Of a stretch of 64,000 nucleotides of DNA, positions 1-8,800 are shown one piece after another; positions within the stretch are counted from its first letter, which is position 1; each line of letters starts with the position of its first letter. Position numbers and translations under genes: made by a program. The notes under the pieces were generated by a model, which did not search any database, was not told the DNA's origin, and saw only the letters and a program-made list of their open reading frames with translations. Origin of the DNA: Pseudomonas sp. (lineage in GTDB: Bacteria; Pseudomonadota; Gammaproteobacteria; Pseudomonadales; Pseudomonadaceae); NCBI RefSeq assembly GCF_017744435.1, contig NZ_JAGIBG010000001.1:1-64000 (forward strand), read 5' to 3'.

Positions 1-215
1 GACAAGGGAGCCGTGGCCAGCCGGCCTTGAGGCTTTAGCCTGCACAGGCCTCTTCGCGGGCACGTCGAATCGCCGCACCGCCGCTCCCACAGGTCCACCA
101 CATACCTTGGAACTGTGGTGATCCTGTGGGAGCGGCGGTGCGGCGATTCGACGTGCCCGCGAAGAGGCCTGTGCAGGCTAAAGCCTCAAGGCCGGCTGGC
201 CACGGCTCCCTTGTC
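1..215. repeat. Long perfect inverted repeat (at least 93-bp arms) at the window edge
   Basis: Bases 1-93 are the exact reverse complement of 123-215. After two mismatches, seven more pairs extend the stem to 102/114, around a small loop. The core is an ordinary REP pair, but the arms run beyond it, and the right arm includes the last 30 bases of the pvdQ reading frame (186-215). The left arm therefore repeats the PvdQ C-terminus (DKGAVASRP, stop) on the plus strand. Because the left arm starts at base 1, its full length is unknown. It is either a true inverted duplication or a fold-back artefact at a contig end. Confidence 0.9.
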
Positions 216-2498
216 CTGCTCACTGATCACATACTGCCGATACGCCGGGTCCGCCTTGATCTGTGCCTCGGTAAACGGCATCGCTGCCAGCTGCTTGGCG
301 GCAAACGCCTTGGTCTGGTCGCTGAAATGTTCCGAACCGGCTTCGCTGGACTGCGAGAACGCCAGCAGCCCACGCGCCTGTGGCCCATTTTCAGTGAAAC
401 TCACCAACTGCAGATAGCTGGTACCGCTGACCACCAGGCGCTTGCCCGGTCCGTGCGGCACGCTGAACATCGCATTATAGACCCCCAGCTGCTGCGGCCC
501 GCCCGGCACCGGCGTGCCATCGGCGGCTTGCTGGATCTGCCCCCAACGGCTGCCCTCCTCCACACCGGCCTTGGCCACTTGCTGCAACGACGCCAACGCC
601 GCTTCGCGCAAGAGCTTGCGTACTGCCGCCTGCTCCACCGCCAAGCCACGCGGGGTGTGCTGCGGGTCTGCCGGGTCGAAGGCCATGCGCCAGCTTTGCG
701 GATGTTTGGCCATGCTCTCGACCATATTCTGGAAATGCACCAGGCCGATACCACTGTTCAAATCGGCCTTGCCATTCCATGCGGCGAGGCTGGCGCACAC
801 GGCCTGCAGGTCCGCCTCAACGCCTTTGCACCACTGCAGCAGGTCGGGCAGCACTAGGCTGGCCAGGTACACGTCGTCATCCAGCACCATGCGCTGCAAA
901 TCATCGACACCCAGCTTGGCGTTGCCTTGCAGGCGCTCGAGGGCGAAACGCCCGCGCATGCCCAACGGCTGGTCGCTGCGGCTGATCAATGGCGAGAACC
1001 CGGTCAACGGCTGGGCCGGGTTGGCCATCCAGGCCGGGTCGTTGGAGTTCTGCACGAAGTCGTTGCGCTCAAGGCTTGGCAGCATCCGCGCCGGGAAGAT
1101 GCCAGGCTGTGCGGCCTGGGCGTCGACCTTCCACTGGCAGGTGCTGCGCGACCCGTCCAGCACCACCAGAGGGCCTTGCGCCGCCGGGTTGCTGCACTCG
1201 CTCAGCAGCTGCTGATCGACATAGGGCACCACGGACTGGTTCAGGTACAGCGCCTTGCCGGCGGCATCGACCGCCAGGGTGTTGACCCAGGGGATGCCCT
1301 GCAACTGCTCGATGGACCCCTTGAGGGTATCCAGGCTGTCGGCCTGGTTGATGCGGTACCACTGCTGCAGCACGCGCGTGTTGTCCAGGTTGGCATCGCG
1401 CAGACTATAGGCCGCCTGGGTATCCCAATCCAGTCGACCGGGCCACTGCACCACCGGCCCGAAACTGGAGCTATAGACCTGGCGCTCGACCTGGCTGAGC
1501 GAACCATCGGCGGCCTTGACCGTGACGCTCACGGCCTGCCGTGCCATGGGGATGGACTTGCCATCCTGCAGGTAGTGGGTCGGGTCCTTGGGGTCCAGTT
1601 GCAGACGGTACAGGGTGAAGTGTTTCGAGGTGTCCACCGTGTGGGTCCAGGCCAGGTGACGGTTGAAGCCGATGTTCACCACGGGCAGGCCAGGCAAAGC
1701 GGCCCCCATCACATCCAGCTTGCCAGGAATGGTCAGCTGCATCTGGTAGAAACGCATGCCACCCATCCACGGGAAGTGCGGGTTGGCCAGCAGCAAGCCA
1801 CGGCCATTGGCCGAGCGCTGTGCCCCCACTGCCACGGCGTTGCTGCCGCGCTCGGAGGCGAAGCGCTGCTGCTGGGCCAGTGCCACGTCAAAGGCCGGGG
1901 CTGTTTTCTGGGCGGCCAGTTTGGGGGGCTGGGCGCCCGCCAGCGCTTCGGCGAACTGGCCCACGCCCCCTTCGGCCAACAGGCGACGGGTCAGTTTGAC
2001 CAGGTCCTGGCTGGTGATCGGGCGTACCCACTGGCCATCGCCACATTCCGCTGGCAGGCCTTGGTTGCGTCGCTCGGCCAGGGCGCGGTTGAAACCGCTG
2101 GCATACCCCTGCAGCAGCTCTCGCACCTGCGCTGGCTGGTCCTGCATGAAGCCACTGACTGCCGCTGGCGTGTTCAGCCAGGTGAAGAACAGATCGCTGG
2201 CCAGGTTGTCGCGTTGCTCGAGGGTCTTGCCCTGGGCGCCGAAATAGCGCGAGCGCTCACCATTGACCGTCAACACTTCGTTGGCCAGCAGGCACAGGTT
2301 GTCCTGGGCATAGGCATAGCCAATGCCATAGCCCAGGCCGCGCTCGCCCTGGGCGACGATATGCGGCACACCAAAACTGGTACGGCGGATCTGCGCACTG
2401 GCATCAGCGCTGGGTTCCCGCGCCTGCACGGCTACGCTTGAGGCGACCAGGGCAGCCGCCAGGCTGGCACAGGTCAAGGGACGCGAAATTGGCAACAC
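186..2498 (-). CDS. pvdQ: Acyl-homoserine-lactone / pyoverdine-precursor acylase PvdQ (Ntn hydrolase)
   Basis: Periplasmic penicillin-acylase-family enzyme. In pseudomonads PvdQ removes the fatty-acyl chain from pyoverdine precursors and can also hydrolyse long-chain N-acyl-homoserine lactones. A signal peptide is followed by the alpha chain, which opens with FGVPHI and GLGYGIGYAYAQDN. The autoproteolysis site is ERG/SNAVAVG, which places the N-terminal nucleophile Ser at about residue 219. The beta chain then carries LLANPHFPW and the HLAWTHTVDTS stretch. About 770 residues matches P. aeruginosa PvdQ, whose wording I recognise across the whole length. Two in-frame GTG codons compete as start (2504 and 2498). 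GAGGAG at 2504-2509 overlaps the first and lies five bases before the second, so I chose 2498. No other pyoverdine gene is in the window. The 3' end lies inside the inverted repeat at 1-215. Confidence 0.93.
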   Translation of the reverse strand: MLPISRPLTCASLAAALVASSVAVQAREPSADASAQIRRTSFGVPHIVAQGERGLGYGIGYAYAQDNLCLLANEVLTVNGERSRYFGAQGKTLEQRDNLASDLFFTWLNTPAAVSGFMQDQPAQVRELLQGYASGFNRALAERRNQGLPAECGDGQWVRPITSQDLVKLTRRLLAEGGVGQFAEALAGAQPPKLAAQKTAPAFDVALAQQQRFASERGSNAVAVGAQRSANGRGLLLANPHFPWMGGMRFYQMQLTIPGKLDVMGAALPGLPVVNIGFNRHLAWTHTVDTSKHFTLYRLQLDPKDPTHYLQDGKSIPMARQAVSVTVKAADGSLSQVERQVYSSSFGPVVQWPGRLDWDTQAAYSLRDANLDNTRVLQQWYRINQADSLDTLKGSIEQLQGIPWVNTLAVDAAGKALYLNQSVVPYVDQQLLSECSNPAAQGPLVVLDGSRSTCQWKVDAQAAQPGIFPARMLPSLERNDFVQNSNDPAWMANPAQPLTGFSPLISRSDQPLGMRGRFALERLQGNAKLGVDDLQRMVLDDDVYLASLVLPDLLQWCKGVEADLQAVCASLAAWNGKADLNSGIGLVHFQNMVESMAKHPQSWRMAFDPADPQHTPRGLAVEQAAVRKLLREAALASLQQVAKAGVEEGSRWGQIQQAADGTPVPGGPQQLGVYNAMFSVPHGPGKRLVVSGTSYLQLVSFTENGPQARGLLAFSQSSEAGSEHFSDQTKAFAAKQLAAMPFTEAQIKADPAYRQYVISEQDKGAVASRP

Positions 2499-2701
2499 GG
2501 GCACTCCTCGGATTCAGGGGGTCATTCCCGATCAGACGAATGGCTGGATGAAAATTTTACGCGCACGCGCGCCGCGAACCGTCTTAATGAAAAACCGGCA
2601 GAAATCTTTTTTCAGGCAGAAGCTGCAGATTTGCCGTTCTCATTCGTCCTAATCAGTGAGGCACCCATATTTCGGGACAGTCCACGAAAAGGAGCATTCA
2701 C

Positions 2702-3076
2702 ATGTACAACCCGCAACCCTCAGTGCAGACCGGATGCGCCCCAGGCAAAGCGGCCAACGGAGCGGCCGACTGCGTGGACGAGCGTGCCGGCAACGTGCAG
2801 ATTCGCGAACTGCTGCGCGGATACGGCCTGCGCACCAGCCTTATTCGCCTGAAAGTGATCGATGCGCTGTACAACGCAGACCGCACCGGGCGCAGCATTG
2901 GCGTACGCGGCGTGCATGCGCAACTGGAACAACTGGACATACCGCTATCGTTCCTGAGCGTACGTGAGGTGCTCAAGCGGCTATGCACAGAGGGTGTGAT
3001 CAGCCTTGGCAGCGACAAGTGCTACAGCCTCAAGCCAGAAGCACGCGCCGTGCTCGAGCAGCCCTTGCCGCGCTGA
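2702..3076 (+). CDS. Fur-like winged-helix protein without the metal-binding domain
   Basis: 124 residues. After about 35 variable residues, the stretch from QIRELLRGYGLRTSLIRLKV through LDIPLSFLSVREVLKRLCTE to LGSDKCYSL resembles the N-terminal winged-helix DNA-binding half of Fur-family regulators. The C-terminal dimerisation and metal-binding half, with its His/Cys-rich motifs, is absent: the protein ends about ten residues after the wing. Such proteins are sometimes annotated as Fe2+/Zn2+ uptake regulators in Pseudomonas. AAGGAG seven bases before the ATG supports the start. It is transcribed divergently from pvdQ across a 200-bp spacer, so a link with iron is suggestive but unproven. Confidence 0.6.
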   Translation: MYNPQPSVQTGCAPGKAANGAADCVDERAGNVQIRELLRGYGLRTSLIRLKVIDALYNADRTGRSIGVRGVHAQLEQLDIPLSFLSVREVLKRLCTEGVISLGSDKCYSLKPEARAVLEQPLPR

Positions 3077-3111
3077 CTGAAGGCCGGCCTGGCGTGGCCG
3101 GCCGGCAGGCG

Positions 3112-3300
3112 TCAGGGCTTGACCTTGCGCCGCAGAATTCCGTTGATCACGACTACGACCACGGCAATGGCAATGGCCAGCATCTGGAAGGTCTGTTCAC
3201 TGATCGTGCCTTGCTTCTGCAGATGCGACAGGCCCAGCATGAGGCCCAGCACCACCAGGATGATCAGAAGCGAGTATTTGAGGCGCTGCACGTGTGTCAT
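3112..3300 (-). CDS. Small two-helix membrane protein, function unknown
   Basis: 62 residues with two hydrophobic segments, YSLLIILVVLGLMLGL (about 9-24) and MLAIAIAVVVVVINGIL (about 40-56), separated by a polar loop and ending in basic residues (RRKVKP). I chose the ATG at 3300 because GAAGGA lies seven bases upstream; a longer in-frame extension to 3366 has no such site and adds no recognisable domain. It converges on the Fur-like gene, with only 35 bases between the two stop codons. I do not recognise the family. Confidence 0.6.
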   Translation of the reverse strand: MTHVQRLKYSLLIILVVLGLMLGLSHLQKQGTISEQTFQMLAIAIAVVVVVINGILRRKVKP

Positions 3301-3448
3301 CGAAAAATCCTTCAACATCGGGGGCATTTGGCTCGCAATGAGCAGGCGCAATGATACAACGGCCATGGCTTGCGGCGCTGTATTTCCTGCTTAGCGTGGC
3401 GAGCCCACCCTGAAAGCATGGATTTCCCCAATCCATGCTGGAGGCATC

Positions 3449-3907
3449 ATGCGCAATTTCGCGCTGTTCATCATGCTGCTCACACCCTCTCTTCCCATTC
3501 ATGCCCTGGACACCCGCCAGGCTGCGCCTGAACAATTGCTCAAGCTAGGTAGCCAGCTGGCGACCCACGCAGGCAGCAGCCAATGGCAACAACTTTGGCA
3601 AAGAACCCGTGCTGCCGGGCACCTGCAAGCCACGTCCGGGCAAGCCCACTTCACGATCCCTCACCCACTGCTGCCAGAACTGGCCCGTCAGACGCTGGCG
3701 CAGGCGGATCAGGTAGAAACCGTGAACCACACCCTCGCCCGCTATCGGCGTACCTTCCCTGACAGGGTCATCGGCATGCGCGATGGTCAGCCCTTGAACA
3801 GCCTCTGCCTGACCATCGACTGGCGCACCTTGCCGCAGGAGCAGGCAGATAGAGCCCATGCCTACCTCGGCAGTGCAAGCCTGCTGAACAGCTATCCATG
3901 CAAGTAA
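3449..3907 (+). CDS. Secreted hypothetical protein
   Basis: 152 residues. The first 20 (RNFALFIMLLTPSLPIHALD) form a signal peptide with a plausible cleavage after HA-L. The rest is soluble and Gln-rich, with two cysteines near the C-terminus (SLCLTIDW and the terminal PCK) that could form a disulfide in the periplasm. GGAGG eight bases before the ATG supports the start. The gene stands alone between a convergent small membrane protein gene and the Mor-like cassette. I do not recognise a family or a catalytic motif. Confidence 0.6.
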   Translation: MRNFALFIMLLTPSLPIHALDTRQAAPEQLLKLGSQLATHAGSSQWQQLWQRTRAAGHLQATSGQAHFTIPHPLLPELARQTLAQADQVETVNHTLARYRRTFPDRVIGMRDGQPLNSLCLTIDWRTLPQEQADRAHAYLGSASLLNSYPCK

Positions 3908-4141
3908 GAGGGGTTGGCACTTACCGACACTGCGGATAGAGCGACCCTACGTGACATCGGGCCTGCACGGCAGCACTGAAGCATCGTCCTACACCGCTAG
4001 GCATTGTTGCCTGCAAGCCCTGCTCATCAAAACTACAACTGCCAGCCCACTTGGCGCCTAGCGACAGCATTCGTCGCTCACCGAGAATTCCCCCATGCCA
4101 ACGACAGGCATCGCGCTCCATCCACCGCGAGGAAGTCTCAT

Positions 4142-4522
4142 ATGGAACTGCCAGATCTCACCGCCATCGACATCGGCCAGTTACCGCATTCGTTGCAAGC
4201 CCTGATCGAATGCATCGGCCTTGAAAGCGCCTACCAGCTGACCTGCGCCTACGGCGGCAGGCCCAAGTACATCCCAAAGCACCGAGAGCGCACCAAGCTC
4301 GCCGACGTACTCCCGGCCGATGCGCTCGACGCCTTGATCAAACGTTTTGCCGGCGTGGCCCTGGAAATCCCCAAGGCAGACCATTTCCTGCGCCAGCTGC
4401 GCAACCTGCAGATCCAGAAAGAAAGCGCCAACGGCCTGTCCCGCAGCCTGCTGGCCGACAAGTACGGCCTGAGCCTGCGCCAGATAGGCAACATTCGCCG
4501 TCAGGAGCATTGCCCTCGTTGA
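4142..4522 (+). CDS. Mor-family (phage Mu middle-operon activator type) transcription regulator
   Basis: 126 residues. It shows the pattern of the Mor/C family: an N-terminal helical dimerisation region, a GGRPKYIPK turn (about 38-46) and a C-terminal helix-turn-helix (about 100-121, LLADKYGLSLRQIGNIRRQ). Mor dimers activate phage Mu middle transcription; bacterial homologues usually sit by prophage remnants or small accessory genes. The ATG at 4142 follows GAGGAAG and is preferred over the upstream in-frame start at 4004. No phage structural, lysis or integrase gene is nearby. The next two same-strand genes encode DUF2589 proteins, so it may control them. Without a search the family call rests on the motif pattern. 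Confidence 0.65.
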   Translation: MELPDLTAIDIGQLPHSLQALIECIGLESAYQLTCAYGGRPKYIPKHRERTKLADVLPADALDALIKRFAGVALEIPKADHFLRQLRNLQIQKESANGLSRSLLADKYGLSLRQIGNIRRQEHCPR

Positions 4523-4586
4523 AGGTGCTCACGCGCGACCACCCTGAGTGGCCGCCTCCTAAGCCTTGCAAAATGAGATAACCACC

Positions 4587-5243
4587 ATGTCTATCGATAA
4601 CAGCCTTATCGGTTCGGTCGTCAATGCCCTGCCCATGGACCGCATGATCGCCGCACCGCTGCAAGCGATGGTCCAGGCGCAGGTCACTGCCAGCAAATCC
4701 TATGCGGACTTCCTCATGCAGGTCTGCGTACAAGATGGCAAAGCCGTTGCCATCCAGTTCGACTACGACGAAACCATCGTTGACGAACAAGGCGAGTACA
4801 GAGGCATCGTCAGCAAGTCCATGAAGGTGCCCCTGCTGGCCGCCATCACCCACCCGAACATCACCATCGAAGAAGGTAACGTCGAGTTCGAGCTGACCAT
4901 CAGTCAGATGGCCGAGGACTTCAGCGAATCGAGCAAGAGCGGCGACCTGGCTGCCTCGCTGGGTTGGGGCCCGTTCAAACTGGATGTGAAAGGCAGCATC
5001 AGCAGCAAGTCCACACAAACCCGCAAGACCGATACCCGGGCACGCTATGCGTTCAATACCTCGCTGCGTCGCCAGGATCCACCAGAGGCCATGATGCGGG
5101 TGATCGACTTCCTTACCGACGCGGCCACCAAGCCGACCGTTTTGCAAGGCTCCGAGTTGAAAAGCCCGGATTTGATTTCGCAAGACGACACACTCAAGCC
5201 CCCTGCCGCCGACGACAGTAAGACGCAACCACCGGGTAACTGA
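4587..5243 (+). CDS. DUF2589 domain protein, paralogue A
   Basis: 218 residues from the ATG at 4587 (a TTG at 4566 is in frame, but neither start has a strong ribosome site). The N-terminus (SLIGSVVNALPMDRMIAAPLQAMVQAQ) and the following KSMKVPLLAAITHPNITIEE stretch fit DUF2589, a bacterial family of unknown function. The middle region VEFELTISQMAED looks like a beta sandwich. It is followed by a Ser/Lys-rich linker, KGSISSKSTQTRKTDTRARY, and a proline-rich disordered tail. There is no signal peptide and no membrane segment, so it is probably cytoplasmic. It lies 64 bases after the Mor-like gene and 65 before the second paralogue. Confidence 0.65.
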   Translation: MSIDNSLIGSVVNALPMDRMIAAPLQAMVQAQVTASKSYADFLMQVCVQDGKAVAIQFDYDETIVDEQGEYRGIVSKSMKVPLLAAITHPNITIEEGNVEFELTISQMAEDFSESSKSGDLAASLGWGPFKLDVKGSISSKSTQTRKTDTRARYAFNTSLRRQDPPEAMMRVIDFLTDAATKPTVLQGSELKSPDLISQDDTLKPPAADDSKTQPPGN

Positions 5244-5308
5244 TCAGGTGCGAGCCGCTTGCCTCACCTATCTCGGTGGGGCACCTTCCTGATTGAGGAG
5301 GCAATCCA

Positions 5309-5866
5309 TTGGACAAACCACTTTCGCCGATGACCGCTGTCGATCTGCGGGATATCACCCGCGGATTGCAGGAGGCCGCCGCCGCCACCAACAGTCTTAT
5401 CGCCCAGCAATACATCAACCTCTTCGATCAGTTTTTTGACTGCGACACCCAGGCACTGGGTAGCCCGATGAAAGCCAAGATGGTCGAGATCGCCATGGAT
5501 GATAGGCATGTGATGCGCGTGCCACTGTTCGCCCTGGTGGCGCCGAAGGGCCTGACCTTGGAGCGCATGCAGGTAGACCTGTCGGTACGGGTCAACGCCA
5601 CCGAGGGGCTAAGTGCCTTGCACGAGGAATATGAACGGGCCGGCGTAGCCAGTTTCAAGGTGACGATCGGCGCGCAAGGCCGCCAGGGCGAAGCCCGCGA
5701 CCCTGACGAAGTGCAGATCCGCATGCAGTTTCATGCCAGCGAACCACCCGAGGCACTCAACCGCCTGATCGAGGAGTACACCAAGATGATCGTCCCCGTT
5801 CGCAAGCCCGTCTCACCTGCCCCTGCAGAATCCAACGAATTCATCGAGGCCGCCACCGTACGCTGA
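5309..5866 (+). CDS. DUF2589 domain protein, paralogue B (TTG start)
   Basis: 185 residues, distantly alike to the preceding gene. It has a helical N-terminus (VDLRDITRGLQEAAAATNSL), VPLFALVAPKGLTLERMQVD matching paralogue A's VPLLAAITHPNITIEEGNVE, and a shared ending logic (PPEALNRLIEEYTKM versus PPEAMMRVIDFLTD). The start is a TTG at 5309 preceded by a strong GAGGAGG eight bases upstream, the best ribosome site of the cassette. It is cytoplasmic by appearance. The stop is six bases from the convergent tamB stop. Two divergent copies side by side suggest a hetero-oligomer, but no function is known. Confidence 0.65.
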   Translation: MDKPLSPMTAVDLRDITRGLQEAAAATNSLIAQQYINLFDQFFDCDTQALGSPMKAKMVEIAMDDRHVMRVPLFALVAPKGLTLERMQVDLSVRVNATEGLSALHEEYERAGVASFKVTIGAQGRQGEARDPDEVQIRMQFHASEPPEALNRLIEEYTKMIVPVRKPVSPAPAESNEFIEAATVR

Positions 5867-5872
5867 CGCCCC

Positions 5873-8800
5873 TCAAAAATCTCGCTTGTAGAAGATATCC
5901 AGCGAGCTTGCCAGCCCACTGGCAGCCTCCAGATACACCTTCTTGCTCAGTTTGTATCGCAGCGCAATGGTATTGGCCGGCTCGAACACCCCGACCCCGT
6001 AGCGCAAGCTGAGCTTCTCGGTCAGGTTGCCACTGGCCACCACGCTGGTGCTGTTACCGGAGCCTTCGGTGTCCAGCTGGAAGTCATCGATCCCCAGGCC
6101 CGATGCCAGGCTGCCGGTAATCCCGGCGCTGCCTGCCAGGCCCAGGCCCAGTGCCGCTTCGGCCAGCATGTTGTTGTCCTCGCCGGTAGTCCCCAGTGGG
6201 CGCCCGAGCACCAAATAGGACAACGCCTGCTCCTGGCTCATGGCCGGTTCCGAGAACACGCTGGTGGTCGGCTGCTCGGCACTGCCACTCAGGCGGATAC
6301 CAGCAATCACATCATCGACCTTGCGGATGGCCTCGATATCCAGATAAGGCTGGTCGATGGGCCCGGCGAACAACAGCCGTGCGCGGCGAATGGTCAGGCG
6401 CTGGCCATAGGCACGGTAGCGACCATCGGCCAGGCTCAATTCACCACGGGTGTCCATGTTGTCACCGATGTGCACATGGCCCAGCAGGTTGGCGGTCAGG
6501 CCGAAGCCGCTGAACGACAGCTTGTCCTGCCCCACGACCACATCGATGTCCATGGCCATCGCCATGGGCGGTTTGCCCTCTTCGGTCTGGTGGCCGACGA
6601 TGACGGTGTCGTCCGAGACCTTGACGGTAGAGGGTGGCAACTCGCGCACAACGATCTTGCCCTTGGGCACCAGCACTTTACCGGTCACTGCCAGCTTGTC
6701 ATCGATCAGGCGCAGGTTCAGATCTGGCGCGACTTCCAGTGTGGCGTAGGGTTCGACGGTCACGGGCAACTGCTGGCCCTGCAGACGCAGGTCCATGCCC
6801 AGGGCCTGGCCCCAGGTCAGGTGGCCGTTGAGCTGGCCGCGGCCGGCTTCGCCGCTGCGCCAGCCGCCGTTGAGCTGCACCTGCTCGCCAGCGATCAAGG
6901 CCTGCAGCGAAAGGTCCTGCAGGCTGACCGGCAACTCGGCACCACTGACCTCACCGCCACTGAGCATCAGGTTGCCGTTGACCTGTGGCGCCAGCAAGGT
7001 GCCGGTCAAGCGCCCGCTGCCATTCAACTGCCCGGCCAGGCGCTCGACCATCGGCACGAACGGACGGGCAATCGACAGGTCCAGCCCGGCCAGGCGGAAG
7101 TCGCCCGACAACGGCTTGTTCTTGCCCAGTGGATCGAGGCGCGTGTTCAGGCTCAGTTCGCCCAGGCGTTCGCCACGAAAATCCAGGCGTATATCAACCC
7201 GGCGTGGCGCCAGGGTGCTGTCCAGGCGCAGGGTCTGGTAAGGGAAGTCGATCCAGCGGCCCTTGTCGCGAACGCGCAACGTACCGCCACTGGCGTCGAC
7301 TCGAACACTGCCTTTAGGGCCGCTGGCCGGGACATCCAGGTTCACGTCGGCATTGAGCATGCCCTGCCAGGCGAAGTCCTTCGGCAGCCATTGCGCCAGG
7401 CTCTCCAGCGGGAACTGCTTGAGGTGATAGCGCAGACGCGGCTCGGGTGCCAGGCGCTGGTCCTCGCCGCACAGGCTGGCCTGGCCGGAGCGCCAGCAGT
7501 GGGCACCGAAATCCAGTTGACCGCTGGCCAGTCGCTGCAGCCGGGCCGGTGCCTGCAGTTGCCAGTCCTGGCCGCCGGCCTGGATTCTGCCGCTGGCCAG
7601 GCGACCACGCCAGTCACCCTTGTTCAGCTGGCCATCCAGGCCCAGGTCGAGCTTGAGTTGTGGGCCATCCAGCGCCAGGGTCAGCGCCTGTTGGCGGATA
7701 TCACCCTTGCCATTGGCCTGCAAGGTGCCCAGCAGCGTGTCGCCCAGGCGGATGCCGTTGGCCTTGAGGTCGATCACGCCCCGTTGGGCGCTGTCCAGAC
7801 GCGCCTCCAGATCAAGCCGCTGGAGGCGGTTTGCTTCCTGTGCCAGTTGCTGGCCTTGCAGGGTCAGGTTGCCTTGCGGCGCGTTCAGCGTGCCGCTGAC
7901 GTCCAGGCGCCCCTTGACCTGCCCTTGCAGCCTCGGCCACAGCTGGCCGAGCCGTGGCAGGTCGAGGTCGACACGCCCGGCCAGGCGCTGCTGCAGGCTG
8001 CCGCTGCCGTTGATTCGGTTATCGCCCAACTGCACGGCCAGCGCACCGAGCGTCCAGCTCTGGCCTGCCCCTTGTGCCTCGACTTTGAGCACCGCCGGCT
8101 GCCCGCGCAGACGCCCCTTGAGGTCAAGCTGGGCATCCAGGCTGAGCTGCTCGCCTTTCATTTCACCCTTGCTGCGCAGAGGTCCGGCCAGGGTACCGGG
8201 CAGCTCGGCAAGCCAGTACGCCGGGTCCAGCGCCGACAACTGCAGGTCGACGTCCCAGGCCAGCGTATCGGCGAAACGCAACGCGACGCTGCCCGCCGCC
8301 TTGCCCTGCCCGGCCGTCAGCGCCAGCTGCGGCAGGCGCACCTGGCCCAGGTCACCTTCGAACGGGCTGGCCAGGGTGAACGCCCCGGCCGGGCCGTCGA
8401 GGTCACCGTTGAAGGTACCTTGGTAATTGCCATTCTGGTATTGGACCTGGGCATTGAAACGCTTGAGGGTAACCTGCGGCGGGGCTTCCAGCGGGTACAG
8501 GCGCAGCCACGGAAAGTCCTGCCAATCCAGCTGGGCATCGGCCTTCAGTGCCTGCTGCCAGTCAGCGCTGGCCTGCAGCTTGACGCGCTGGGTGTCACTG
8601 GCGGTCAGGTCCAGGGCATCCAGCTTGGCGCCCTTGGCATCCACCTTGCCGCTCAGCGCCAGTGCGATCGGTGCCTGCTCGGCCGGCAGGCTGGCACTGC
8701 CAGACAGTTGGTAGCCCTTGAGCAGATCGCCCTGGGCATCCAGCACGAGCTGATTGAGCTGCAACGTGTCGGGCAACGATGCCGTTGGTTTGAAGGCCTC

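Noticed and set aside
927..2441. 504-codon plus-strand open frame antisense to pvdQ
   Set aside because: It is the mirror of a clearly conserved acylase in GC-rich DNA, has biased low-complexity composition (H, Q, G, R) and no ribosome site or domain.
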